Notes: a model not told the origin generated them from the letters alone. A stretch of DNA of 64,000 nt from Phycisphaeraceae bacterium (GCA_020639155.1 JACKHF010000001.1:1-64000), one strand, 5' to 3'. Counted from the first letter of the stretch, positions 29,072 to 38,510 are shown. Translations and numbers: made by a program.

Positions 29072-30192
29072 GCCGCTTCTCCAAACACGACTCCGGTAAC
29101 GGTCTGATTGACATGCACGCCATTGAACTGCTCTCCGTAGGTGCTAAACCCCATTGATGGGTACTGAGACACCACACAAGCAAAGTTGTCCTGGCTAGCA
29201 AAGTGCTCAGTTTCAAGTCGGCGAGTTATGCAATCAAACATAAGGACCAAGCTCGGCTTTAGTCCAACACAAGTGTCATTGAGATCTGTGCCTAGTTTCT
29301 CATGGGCACGATCAGCTCGACCCACATGGAGCACGACACCCTCATCAATGGCACAGTACAAGCGGATGGAACCATCTGCCAACAGTTGTTGAACGCCACG
29401 TACATACCAACGATCACTTGCTCGGAGCATGAGAGGGTGCATCAGTTCATCAGCCTTGGTTAGCCGATCCAAGTCAGTACCGAGGGCTGCTGCATAGGCG
29501 TTTGCAGCTGGTATGCCATTGAGCTCAACTATTCTCCTTTGCTCTGGCTCGGCCTTTGTCACAACCAGAACTTGCCCGGTGTCTTCGTAATGATGACCAA
29601 TGAATGTCCGGATGCCACTTGGAGCATGAACAAGCGCACATGATCCAATCCGAGAATGAAATGCCCCCGAATGATAAATGCTCGTTCTGTGAAATGCCAG
29701 ATTGTCACCTGCCGAACCGCCTACCATTGGCACACCACCCGTGGCCATGTATATTTGTGACGATAGCGACTCTTCTCGCATACACAATCCATCAAAGAGC
29801 GAGATAAGTACAGCGTTTTCTGAGTGATCTAAAGCCTGGGTTCCAAGCCTTCGGGCGAGCAACGCCGCGTCATCCGTATCAAATGATGTAGTATCGTCAA
29901 TGATTTCAACGTTCGCCTTCACACCCCGTAGTACAGCAGCCGCAACTCCCGACCGTTGGTACCCAGAGGAGGTGATCTCACCTGCTGTAGAGCATCCAAT
30001 GACCGGGCACGGAAAACGATGTTCAATCGCCCTCCCCAGCTCAGCAAGATTGTACTCAGCAGATGCGAACACAATTCCAAGCGAAGCATCGTCAAGTTTG
30101 TCATTGCCAAATATGTTATCCAATGCAGCTTTTGGCGACGGATCTGCGGACCATCCTCGTGATGCGCTTACAGGCTCTTTAAGTGCTTTCAT
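29068..30192 (-). CDS. FIST-domain sensor protein (NosP-like)
   Basis: A 374-aa protein made of FIST N and FIST C domains. Recognisable parts are GWSADPSPKAAL, LGIVFASAEYNLAELGRAIE, PVIGCSTAGEITSSGYQRSG, VPMVGGSAGDNL and the C-terminal FDCITRRL and GFSTYGEQFNGVHVNQTVTG. The last two are typical of FIST C, where the Tyr-Gly-Glu loop is conserved. FIST proteins include the haem NO sensor NosP. The start is the ATG at 30192 with GGGAG seven bases upstream; a longer frame adds 35 residues with no homology. Haem binding cannot be shown from sequence. It heads a two-gene operon with the kinase. Confidence 0.88.
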   Translation of the reverse strand: MKALKEPVSASRGWSADPSPKAALDNIFGNDKLDDASLGIVFASAEYNLAELGRAIEHRFPCPVIGCSTAGEITSSGYQRSGVAAAVLRGVKANVEIIDDTTSFDTDDAALLARRLGTQALDHSENAVLISLFDGLCMREESLSSQIYMATGGVPMVGGSAGDNLAFHRTSIYHSGAFHSRIGSCALVHAPSGIRTFIGHHYEDTGQVLVVTKAEPEQRRIVELNGIPAANAYAAALGTDLDRLTKADELMHPLMLRASDRWYVRGVQQLLADGSIRLYCAIDEGVVLHVGRADRAHEKLGTDLNDTCVGLKPSLVLMFDCITRRLETEHFASQDNFACVVSQYPSMGFSTYGEQFNGVHVNQTVTGVVFGEAA

Positions 30193-31146
30193 TGGCACAC
30201 TCCCACAGGTATACCTTGTCAGATATCGGATATACGCTACAGTACTATCGGTTGCAACTACTAGCTGATCAACATGTGTATGCGTCTTACTCTGCAATCA
30301 TAACGTTGTTCACAGATCTTGGTGAAACTACTCTTTATACTGAGGCTGCCAATCGATAACGTTGTATGCTTATCACTCCATCACACACAACTTCCGGGGG
30401 TGTATTGATCCACGATATCCTCATCAAAGAACAGCCCGCACCTGCTCCAAAGAGAAGGTGCGGGAACAGAGCATGGGTTGAGAGGGATCGTGCCAGCCCA
30501 GGCTCACAGAGGTTAGCAACGATTTCGAATGGCCAGACAGTAGAAGTTTATCGCTTCCGACAGAGTCATCGGAGCATAGTTGTAATTGAGTTCAGGTTGC
30601 TTCGTACGATATTTGAACTCAGTCAGTTTTCGCTCCAAATACTAATCAAGTGCTCCCCTGATCTCGGTAACACACCTATCCAATAATGAGAGCTCAGAAA
30701 ATGGACCAGCAAGGTCTACAGCAGATTTTAGGTCTAACAGTATGTGTCAATGCAGGCAACTATTACTGATGCATCTTTGACCGGACACATGCGTGCTCTA
30801 ACTCACCTTGAATGTCGAAGCAACTCGTCAGTGCCAGAGTATTTATTGTCTGCAGTTGTGACGATTGTTCCTTTGCACACCGGAACGATGCTTGGATTGG
30901 GTTGCATTTTCTGTTCACATATGTAGAAGAAGCTGGTACTCAATCTGCCCAAGTTCGCACTGAATATCTGAACAAATCCACCCTGCTTTGGGGTGCTTGT
31001 CGAATCAAATTAGCCGATCCAAAGCAGCCCAGGCGGGGTTTCAGCTAGCACCATGTGACATGGCCAGATATTGATGATCAGCACAGAGGATTTAGGCGAT
31101 TTGATAAGTGATCAACCTCAAGTCATTGTTCACTGGGCACTAACTT
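30193..31146. other. Gene-free stretch between divergent signalling operons
   Basis: About 950 bp between the FIST gene and the rightward signalling operon. It must contain both promoters. No frame here shows a recognised protein. A 9-bp-arm hairpin lies at 30437-30463. The CTCCAAATACTAATCAAG at about 30631 faintly resembles an insertion-sequence end, so more debris is possible. Confidence 0.5.
30437..30463. other. Isolated GC-rich hairpin
   Basis: Arms CCCGCACCT and AGGTGCGGG pair perfectly around a nine-base loop. No T-run follows on either strand, and there is no gene on either side within 250 bp. It could be a transcript end, the remains of a mobile element, or a small RNA stem. Confidence 0.45.
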
Positions 31147-31848
31147 ATGACTCACACAAGCTCCTCCGAGTGGATTTCCGAAGCAGGGCATTGCTCTGCA
31201 AGTTCGCCTGCTAAGCGTACATCAAAGGTGTTCCTGCGGTCGCTTGTTGCAGTCTGGTCTGTAGGTGTCCTCCTCGGAATGGCTGTGCTATGGGACTATT
31301 CAAACTCGCCAGAGCACACCGAATCTACCCTTGTTCAACGGTGGCCGGACGCTGTTGCGCTAAAACGAGACAAGATGGGCGCAAGTCTCGTTGTTTCGAT
31401 TCACCCTCGATGTCCATGCAGTCGAGCGACAGCAATGGAACTCGCGAGGATTGTTCGTTTCACACAGAGTGAGCTTGATGTTGTCGTGCTCGTTTATGCT
31501 CCCGAGATCATGCAAGATGGATGGGAAAGAACTGATTTGTGGGACTCTTTCTCGAGTATCCCTGGTGTGCGTGTGATTGCGGATGTGGACGGCGAACAAA
31601 TCAAGCAGTTTGGAGCGCGAACTTCTGGTGAATGTGCTCTATTTGATGAGAACGGCACGCTCGTCTTCGGAGGGGGAATAACGTCTGGACGTGGCCATGA
31701 AGGTGACAATATCGGATCACAAAGCATAATCGCGTTCAGCCGTGGACATAGCATCCCAGCGTCCTACTCACACGTCTTCGGTTGCAATATCTTCGGCTCT
31801 GATCAAACCGATTCATGTCCAGAGTGCGATGAGAGTGATGCGTCATGA
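31147..31848 (+). CDS. Membrane-anchored thiol-motif protein (thioredoxin-like?)
   Basis: A 233-aa protein with one N-terminal helix (SLVAVWSVGVLLGMAVLWDY) and an external part. It contains SIHPRCPCSRATAMEL, a CxC thiol motif at the place where thioredoxin-fold proteins carry their redox cysteines, followed by a strand-helix pattern ending VIADVDGEQIKQFGARTSGE and LFDENGTLVFGGGIT. The tail has further cysteines (FGCNIF, CPEC). A redox or metal-sensing role is plausible but unproven. Its stop overlaps the start of the histidine kinase (ATGA), so it is the first gene of a four-gene signalling operon and may be the periplasmic input for that kinase. Confidence 0.65.
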   Translation: MTHTSSSEWISEAGHCSASSPAKRTSKVFLRSLVAVWSVGVLLGMAVLWDYSNSPEHTESTLVQRWPDAVALKRDKMGASLVVSIHPRCPCSRATAMELARIVRFTQSELDVVVLVYAPEIMQDGWERTDLWDSFSSIPGVRVIADVDGEQIKQFGARTSGECALFDENGTLVFGGGITSGRGHEGDNIGSQSIIAFSRGHSIPASYSHVFGCNIFGSDQTDSCPECDESDAS

Positions 31849-33404
31849 TCCTTGAACGAGCAAATCAGATATTCGAAACGCAACGCCAACGCAACTACCG
31901 GCGCACTGATCGGCTCTTTGCGTTACTTATGATTGGCCAGTTCATTGGTGGTTTGGTGCTCGCTCTGACACTCTCGCCGCAGACATGGTCTGGGATGATG
32001 AGTAGCACCCATGTGCATGTGTGGACTGCGTTCCTGCTCGGCGGCGGAATTGCAAGCTTGCCTGTTTATCTCGCAATCAGACATCCAGGAGAGTTTGTAA
32101 CCAGACACACGATCGCGTGCGCTCAGATGCTGTTCTCGGCGTTGCTCATTCATTTGAGCGGGGGTCGGATCGAAACACACTTCCATGTCTTTGGTTCACT
32201 CGCATTTCTTGCATTCTACAGAGATTGGACAGTACTGGTGCCCGCGACGATTGTGATCGCACTGGATCATTTTGCGCGAGGAATATTTTGGCCTGAATCA
32301 GTCTTTGGAATTCTCACAGCGAGTCCGTGGCGACCTGTTGAGCATGCATTCTGGGTTGTCTTTGAGAACTGTTTTCTCGTCCGATCGTGCGTTCTAAGTA
32401 CACGCGACATGCGTGAGATGTCGCTGTTTCTTGCTGGAGTCGAGACGACCAATCAAGAGATCGAAGAGGTTGTAGCCCAACGGACGAACGAGCTCGAAGA
32501 ACAGAAGAAGCAACTGGTAGCCGAGATCCAACGAAGCAAGCAACTGCAAGACGAGCTCGTTCACGCCCAGAAAATGGAATCTATCGGACAACTCGCCGCG
32601 GGCATAGCCCATGAGATCAATACACCTATCCAGTACATCGGCGACAATACCCGATTCGCTGCCGAAAGCTACGAAGGGCTATTCAGGATTGTTGACGAGT
32701 ATGCCAAACAGCTTGATCCCACTATTGAAGCCAGGCCGTGGCAGGAGCGTGCCCAGGCGCTACAGCAGTTGCTTGATGACTTGGATATTGAGTTTCTGAA
32801 AGATGAAATCCCAAAGGCAATGGCACAGTCATTGGAGGGTGTGAAGCGTGTATCAGAGATCGTACAGGCAATGAAGTCATTTTCACATCCCGGCGGCGAG
32901 AAGTCTCCGGCTGATCTCAACAAGGCGATAGAGAGTACCGTGACTGTCTGCAAGAATCGATGGAAGTATGTTGCAGAAGTTGATTTGCAGCTGGATGAGT
33001 CTCTCCCGCCAGTGCCATGCTTCGTGAGTGAAATCAATCAAGTTATTCTTAATCTTGTCGTGAATGCTGCTGATGCGATTGCAGAAGCGAATAAGAATGA
33101 ACAGAGTACGAACGGTCTGATTACGGTTACAACACGCAGAAATGGCGACTGGGCAGAAATCTGTGTTTCGGATACCGGGACAGGGATTCCGGATGAAGTT
33201 CAGCGAAAAATATTCGACCCATTCTTTACGACTAAAGCGGTTGGCAGTGGAACAGGGCAGGGACTGTCAATTTCCCATGATGTTGTTGTAAACAAGCACA
33301 ACGGAACCATTAAAGTTGATTCTGAGCCAGGAGAAGGAACAACGTTCTACATCCGACTTCCATTAATCGAACAATCATTGCAAACCGAAAGAGAGGCGGC
33401 ATGA
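31845..33404 (+). CDS. Membrane sensor histidine kinase
   Basis: A 519-aa kinase. The N-terminal 190 residues hold about five membrane helices and the motif GGRIETHFHVFGSLAFLAFY with YRDW. This His-rich membrane sensor occurs in several bacterial signalling proteins; its ligand is unknown. A coiled coil (about 200-250) leads to the H-box IGQLAAGIAHEINTPIQYIG, the N-box LNLVVNAADAIAEA, and ATP-binding loops VSDTGTGIPDEVQ and GTGQGLSIS. The kinase core is closely similar to that of the FIST-linked kinase at 27.6 kb, so the two are paralogues. It overlaps both neighbours by four bases (ATGA). Confidence 0.92.
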   Translation: MILERANQIFETQRQRNYRRTDRLFALLMIGQFIGGLVLALTLSPQTWSGMMSSTHVHVWTAFLLGGGIASLPVYLAIRHPGEFVTRHTIACAQMLFSALLIHLSGGRIETHFHVFGSLAFLAFYRDWTVLVPATIVIALDHFARGIFWPESVFGILTASPWRPVEHAFWVVFENCFLVRSCVLSTRDMREMSLFLAGVETTNQEIEEVVAQRTNELEEQKKQLVAEIQRSKQLQDELVHAQKMESIGQLAAGIAHEINTPIQYIGDNTRFAAESYEGLFRIVDEYAKQLDPTIEARPWQERAQALQQLLDDLDIEFLKDEIPKAMAQSLEGVKRVSEIVQAMKSFSHPGGEKSPADLNKAIESTVTVCKNRWKYVAEVDLQLDESLPPVPCFVSEINQVILNLVVNAADAIAEANKNEQSTNGLITVTTRRNGDWAEICVSDTGTGIPDEVQRKIFDPFFTTKAVGSGTGQGLSISHDVVVNKHNGTIKVDSEPGEGTTFYIRLPLIEQSLQTEREAA

Positions 33405-34603
33405 GTGAGACGAAGACACGAGTACTCTTTGTTGACGACGAGGAGTTCCTCCTGAATGGGCTGCGTCGAATGCTACGATCCCATCGCAGTGAGTGGGACA
33501 TGGTCTTTGTCAACTCTGGCGAGAAGGCACTGGAACAAATGGCTATCAAGCCGTTTGATGTAATCGTTTCAGATATGCGAATGCCAGCTATGTCAGGCAG
33601 CGAGTTGCTCCGCAGAGTCCAACAAGAGTATCCGAGCACGGTAAGGCTCGTGCTTTCTGGTCAAGCAGACTATGAGGAAATCGTTACAAGCGTTGGACCG
33701 ATCCACCAGTTTATGCATAAGCCGTGTGATCTTGATGTTCTTGTTTCAGCTGTCAATCGTACCTGTGAGCTTGGACAGCTATTTAATGACCAACAGCTTC
33801 GGAGATTGGTTACAGAGCTTGAGTCCTTACCAAGCGTGTCATCTCTGCAAGAAGAGCTGCTGGCAAAGCTGAACTGCGAGGACGCGACCCCCCAGGAAAT
33901 CGGTGAAGCAATCGGCCAGGATCTTGGCACAACGACAAAGATACTGCAGCTCGTCAACTCTTCCTTCTTTGGGCTAACACGGAAGGTTACTACGCCCTCA
34001 GAGGCTGTGCTTCTTCTCGGGATGGACACGGTCCGCTCACTCGTGATAGCCATGCAGGTCTATTCTCAAGTCAAAGGACCAGCGGCGCCAGGGTTTTCGG
34101 AGAGACAACTCTTTTCTCACAGCCTTGCAGTGGCAACTATTGCAAAGCAGATTGCTTTGCACGAGTGCTATCCGAAGAAGGATGTGGAGCGAGCATTTCT
34201 TGCAGGTCTGCTTCATGATATTGGCAAGCTTGTGCTGGCTACGTATCGATCGCAAGAATACGCCGAGGTTCTTGACATCACTCGTGATGGTACGATAACT
34301 GCTGAGGAAGCTGAGCACGACCGTATAGGCGCCACACATGGCGAAGTCGGTGGATATCTACTTTGCCTCTGGGCGTTTGCGGATCCCATTGTAGATACAG
34401 CGATCTTCCACCATTCACCCTCTAGACATGACTCTAGTACTTTCTCAGAGCTCACTGCGGTTCATGTTGCCAATGCAATTGTAAACTCGGATACCCACAA
34501 CGACGATACAGCGCTCGCAGGTATCGACAAACCGTACCTCGATCGACTGGGTTTAGCGGACCAGCTAGCATCGTGGAGAGCTGTGCCCAGGGTTGCCGCG
34601 TGA
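33401..34603 (+). CDS. Response regulator with HDOD output domain
   Basis: A 400-aa protein. The receiver domain (residues 5-125) has the acidic pair VDDEEF, phospho-acceptor Asp in VIVSDMRMPAMSG and the conserved Lys in FMHKPCD. The HDOD domain (about 140-340) includes LVNSSFFGLTRKVTTPSEAV and LLGMDTVRSLV. It retains an HD pair in LAGLLHDIGKLVL, which many HDOD proteins lack. HDOD proteins are linked to c-di-GMP and stress signalling, though their activity is poorly known. It starts inside the end of the kinase gene (ATGA) and is surely its partner. Confidence 0.9.
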   Translation: MSETKTRVLFVDDEEFLLNGLRRMLRSHRSEWDMVFVNSGEKALEQMAIKPFDVIVSDMRMPAMSGSELLRRVQQEYPSTVRLVLSGQADYEEIVTSVGPIHQFMHKPCDLDVLVSAVNRTCELGQLFNDQQLRRLVTELESLPSVSSLQEELLAKLNCEDATPQEIGEAIGQDLGTTTKILQLVNSSFFGLTRKVTTPSEAVLLLGMDTVRSLVIAMQVYSQVKGPAAPGFSERQLFSHSLAVATIAKQIALHECYPKKDVERAFLAGLLHDIGKLVLATYRSQEYAEVLDITRDGTITAEEAEHDRIGATHGEVGGYLLCLWAFADPIVDTAIFHHSPSRHDSSTFSELTAVHVANAIVNSDTHNDDTALAGIDKPYLDRLGLADQLASWRAVPRVAA

Positions 34604-34615
34604 TTGGAGCATGCA

Positions 34616-35788
34616 ATGCCGAACGCCATCTTGTATGTTGACGACGAACCGTTCATCCTTGATGCGTGCAAGCGATCTTTGGGGCGGAAGTATAATATTA
34701 CCATAGCAGCCGGGCCAGTCGATGGGCTCGCTGCGATTCGGAATCAAGGCCCATTTGCGGTAATCCTGACAGATATGCGAATGCCAGAAATGAACGGCGT
34801 AGAGTTTATCTGTGCTGCGAGAAAGTTGTCGCCTGACTCTGTATGCATGATGCTCACTGGGAACGCCGATCAACAAACTGCAATTGACGCAATTAATGAC
34901 GGAGATGTGTTTCGATTTCTCACAAAGCCATGCCAGAATGAGTTACTTGCTTCGGCGTTCGATGCCGCTATCAAGCAGCACAAGTTGGTTACTGCCGAGA
35001 AGGAACTGCTGCAACGCACCTTGGTAGGCAGCATCCGCGCCCTCATGGAAGCTCTTGAGCTGGTGAGCCCTCGTGCTTTCTCGCGAGCAAACAGGATAAA
35101 GCCGATTGTGCAACTTTTATGCACAGAACTCCAACTTGACAATCAATGGCAATACACACTTGCGGCGATGATGTCACAAATTGGATGCATCACGCTCCCT
35201 CCAGAGTTGATTGAAAAGGTTCATACCGGCCAAAGAACGACAGATGCTGAACGAACAATGTACCGGGCACACCCACAACACGGGCAAAGATTAATCGAAC
35301 ACATTCCAAGACTCGATCGTTGTGCTCGAATGATTGGAGGGCAGTTCAAGCCGTATGGTTCCGGTGGTACACCGAAGCCGAATACTGCCGAAGGTGCGTG
35401 CGAGATCGGCGCGCAAATGCTTCGGGTAGCAACAGACTACGATGCGCATATCCAGTCTGGATTATCCCGGCAAGAAACACTTGAAAAGATGGAATCACAA
35501 TCAAAAGAGTATAACCCCAACCTGCTCGCCATCTTGCAGGTATGTTCAGCTATGACACTAAACAATCAGCGGCACTACGACACAAAGCAGATCAACGCGG
35601 ACGATCTGACAACAGAGATGATTGCTGATGAGGACATAACGACTCAAGCGGGTGTATTGCTTGTATCTAAAGGAAGTGAGATAACGAAGGCGCTCATGGA
35701 ACGCCTCCGTAACTATGCACGAAGTGTCGGGGTGAGGGAACCTTTCAGCGTGCTCGTACCAAAGCATGAGCAGAGTGAGGCCGCGTAG
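34616..35788 (+). CDS. Response regulator with degenerate HD-GYP domain
   Basis: A 390-aa protein. The receiver domain is intact: VDDEPF, Asp in VILTDMRMPEMNG and Lys in FLTKPCQ. The second half follows the HD-GYP layout (MYRAHPQHGQRLIEHIPRLD) but the active-site residues are gone. The HD of HDIGK is replaced in MMSQIGCITLPPELI, the HHE region reads GGQFKPYGSGGTP, and no GYP remains. It therefore probably binds rather than hydrolyses cyclic di-nucleotides, or has a purely structural output. The start is the ATG at 34616, behind GGAG. It ends the signalling operon and is convergent with nrfA. Confidence 0.82.
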   Translation: MPNAILYVDDEPFILDACKRSLGRKYNITIAAGPVDGLAAIRNQGPFAVILTDMRMPEMNGVEFICAARKLSPDSVCMMLTGNADQQTAIDAINDGDVFRFLTKPCQNELLASAFDAAIKQHKLVTAEKELLQRTLVGSIRALMEALELVSPRAFSRANRIKPIVQLLCTELQLDNQWQYTLAAMMSQIGCITLPPELIEKVHTGQRTTDAERTMYRAHPQHGQRLIEHIPRLDRCARMIGGQFKPYGSGGTPKPNTAEGACEIGAQMLRVATDYDAHIQSGLSRQETLEKMESQSKEYNPNLLAILQVCSAMTLNNQRHYDTKQINADDLTTEMIADEDITTQAGVLLVSKGSEITKALMERLRNYARSVGVREPFSVLVPKHEQSEAA

Positions 35789-35849
35789 GTGAGCGATGCT
35801 GATCAGTTATCAGGATCATCATGCAATCTAACTATGTAGTTCCTCTCTT

Positions 35850-37542
35850 TCAGCGACATCTTTTGTAAACTCGTCGCTTAGCCTCCAGATTCCGGCTGGG
35901 CTGGTCCGGGGTCTGCCTCGCGTTGCGAGTCACACCCTCGATGGGGGTCACGGGCAAATGCTCGATGCTCGGCGGTTCGGGTGCGCGAATCCTGATCGCA
36001 GCTGCCTGTGCCTGTCGCGAGTAATCGATCGACTCGCCAAGAATGCGTGCCGCTTCCTGGTCCGCGTGGAATCCTCGCGAGTTTTCTGAGCTGATGTAAT
36101 CGAGACGCCACATGGCCTTGCGCTGGAGCTCGTACGCTTCTGCCAGTTCAAGATCGGTTGCGCCATCGGCCTTTGCTTCCATGATCGCATCGAGCATGTC
36201 TGTCATCGCGTTTGCTGCGCGCTCCATCAGGTCTGCGGTGCGCTGCTGGATCGTATCGACACGCGCGATCAGTTCGATCTCACTCACGTTGTGGCACTGC
36301 TGGCACGAGTTGTTCACTGTTGCGAGCGGGCTCTGCACATTATGGCTTGAGAGTTTCATCGCGCCCTGACGCTCGTAGGGCATGTGGCAGTCGGCGCACG
36401 ACACGCCGCTGCGAGCGTGCACGCCCTGACTCCACAGCTCACACCTTGTACACCGGTGCGCCCGTCTCGCCGTGCTTGTAGTCGAAGAACGGTGATCCGT
36501 CAGGGAACTTTTTCTGATCCCAGAACGACTCGAGCTGTTCCGCCTTGGGCCCGTTGCCCCATGGGAATGTCAGCACGTCCTTGTTTGCGCAGTAGTACTC
36601 CACGTGGCACTGCCCACACACAAACGAACGCATTTCCTGTCGGCTTGCGAGTGTGTTGGGGTCGTATCGCTCCGCGCGATCGGTTGTGCGCCACTTTTCA
36701 ATCGATGGGAGATGCGGCACGGGTTCGTTACTCTCAGCGAGTGCCGCAATACCGAGCACAAACCCGGGGCGTGTCACACGGATCTTCATTGATGCAGGAT
36801 CGTGGCAATCGATGCAACTGACCGGATGCGCACCACCAATATCCGGATGGGTTGCACCTTCACCATCTGCGGGGGTCGCTTGTGTGTTGCCGGGCGTGCC
36901 ATCGGGCGCTGCCTGCACCATCGCAAGCACCTCGGCGTATGGCTTTTTGCTGACTTCTTCAAACCCACGGATCACCGCTAGCATATTGAAGTCGGCAGCG
37001 AGCGCTTTGTCGTCTGCTGGCATACCCATCGCTTCGAGTCCTGCCTTGCGGTACATCACTGTGCCCGACGCGTGGCAGTGCAGGCATGCGCCGGTCTGGC
37101 TGCGCTTTGTCACGCGCTCGGTCACTGTCTGGTCGTAGAGCATGTACGCGTGTCCACGAGCTTCGCGGTAGTCTATGCTGAACGCGTACCCGGCATACAG
37201 GCGCTTCAGCCACGGCTGTTGCTCCAGTTTGCTCTCGGTCATCGCGCTCGAACCACCATAGAACTTCGAGCCGGCGGTTGCTTTGTACCCGTCGTACTGG
37301 TGCGGCCAGTTGCGACCCCACGGCTCAGGATCGGTGGTGATCTCATCAACTTCCGCAACGCGCATGAACGGCTTGCGCGCTTCCTGCTTGTGCCCGAACA
37401 TCGTCACAAGCACCCACGTCACCAGCAGCGTCGCAACAACTGCAATTACAAAGACAAGAAAGAGCACGAGCGCCCCGCCGCGACGTTGCGGCATGGAGTT
37501 CACTTCGATTGGATCAGGTGCTACTTGTGTTGTGCGTTTCAT
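35850..37542 (-). pseudogene. nrfA: Cytochrome c nitrite reductase NrfA, frameshifted
   Basis: NrfA reduces nitrite to ammonium with six electrons outside the cytoplasm. The 5' frame (37542-36439) has a membrane anchor and haem motifs CLHCH, CIDCH and CGQCHVEYYC. The 3' frame (to 35850) carries CADCHMPY and CQQCH plus the helical C-terminus, so all five haem sites exist. The first haem site is CxxCH rather than the CxxCK of E. coli. At 36441 the frame breaks: GAPVYKV is followed by a stop, while WSQGVHARSG continues in the next frame. Compared with the family pattern K-x-Q-H-P-E-[YF]-E-x-W, about 14 bases are missing. They encoded the Gln calcium ligand and the active-site His. The gene is almost certainly non-functional. 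Confidence 0.88.
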
Positions 37543-37583
37543 TGCGTGCGTCACTTTCTTCTCTGTTGTGCGTGCATCGCGCG

Positions 37584-38111
37584 TTATCGCTGCGAATGGC
37601 CGACATCCGAATGGCAGTGGATGCACATCAGCATGTCGCCGCCAGACTCGGCCGGGAGCATGTGGTTGACGTACTCGCCGTGACAATGCAAGCAAGCTTG
37701 CTGTGTCACGGTGCGATTGCGTGGTTTGATCTGGATCGGTTCGTGGAAGTCACCCGTGGTGAACGCAAGCGAGTGGAAGAACCCGTTGTCGGCCTTGGTG
37801 ATCCATTTGCCCAGCGGATGGTGCGGCAGATGGCAATCGTTGCATGTCGCAACATTCTCATGACTCGACTTCAGCCACGAGTCGTAGTGTGCCTGCATCA
37901 CATGGCAGTTTGCACACGAAGCGGGGTTGTTGCTGAGATAGGCTGCACCCTCGCCGTACCCAAAGGTAAACGTACCCACGCCGCCGAATGTACCGCAGGC
38001 AAAGGACACCGCAATCGCGAGCAGGCCCACATGGGTTATCCGCTTTCGAGGTCTTTGTGCAGACAAGGACTCTGCATCAGATAGCTTGGAGGCTGGAGTT
38101 TCGGCAGGCAT
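37584..38111 (-). CDS. nrfH: Tetra-haem quinol dehydrogenase NrfH
   Basis: A 175-aa NapC/NirT-type protein that passes electrons from menaquinol to NrfA. One N-terminal helix (THVGLLAIAVSFACGTFGG) is followed by four haem motifs: CANCH, CNDCH, CLHCH and CIHCH. The sequence CANCHVMQAHYDSWLKSSH is the typical first-haem region. The start at 38111 has GGGAGG about six bases upstream. nrfA begins 41 bp downstream, so this is an nrfHA operon. The reading frame is intact although its partner is broken. Confidence 0.94.
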   Translation of the reverse strand: MPAETPASKLSDAESLSAQRPRKRITHVGLLAIAVSFACGTFGGVGTFTFGYGEGAAYLSNNPASCANCHVMQAHYDSWLKSSHENVATCNDCHLPHHPLGKWITKADNGFFHSLAFTTGDFHEPIQIKPRNRTVTQQACLHCHGEYVNHMLPAESGGDMLMCIHCHSDVGHSQR

Positions 38112-38510
38112 CGGAGGCCCTCCCGCTGACGGTTCACATATCGCTAGCATAATAGAAGACACAAATGTCCTTTTTCAAGTGCCGTGCCGATGAACCGCTC
38201 GCTTTGCCGTCAATCGGGAAGCGAACGGATACAGAAGCACGTTCCTGAAATTTACCAGCAGCGAGAAGACATAGAGCTCACTCGCCAGCAAAGCTCTCAC
38301 AAACACCATTGAGTGAAGAGTTGAAAGTCACTAAGGCACATTGAATGGAAAACTCACGATTGTGCATTGATTAGCAGTTTGCCCTTGAGATATACAAGTA
38401 TGAGTTGACTGCGAAAGCCCATTCGATTTCGATGTCTTCTGTGGAAATGAGTTGCCTACCGCAGTAAAATCGATGTCTAGGTACACAAATAACGAAGAAC
38501 GAGCAACACA
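38112..38510. other. Divergent promoter region between nrfH and the Rrf2 gene
   Basis: About 400 bp with no coding signal. It must contain the promoters for nrfHA (left) and for the Rrf2/nos side (right). A partial palindrome GACACAAATGTC (38158-38169) lies just upstream of nrfH; it is weak. No perfect FNR (TTGATnnnnATCAA) or standard NsrR site was found by eye. Confidence 0.45.

Noticed and set aside
30366..30686. 106-codon frame in the 30.4 kb gap
   Set aside because: No recognised domain, no ribosome site, and it contains the GC hairpin; not supported as a gene.
34616..35788. Frameshift as the cause of the missing HD-GYP motifs
   Set aside because: The frame is continuous and the surrounding conserved positions align; the residues are substituted rather than lost by a shift.
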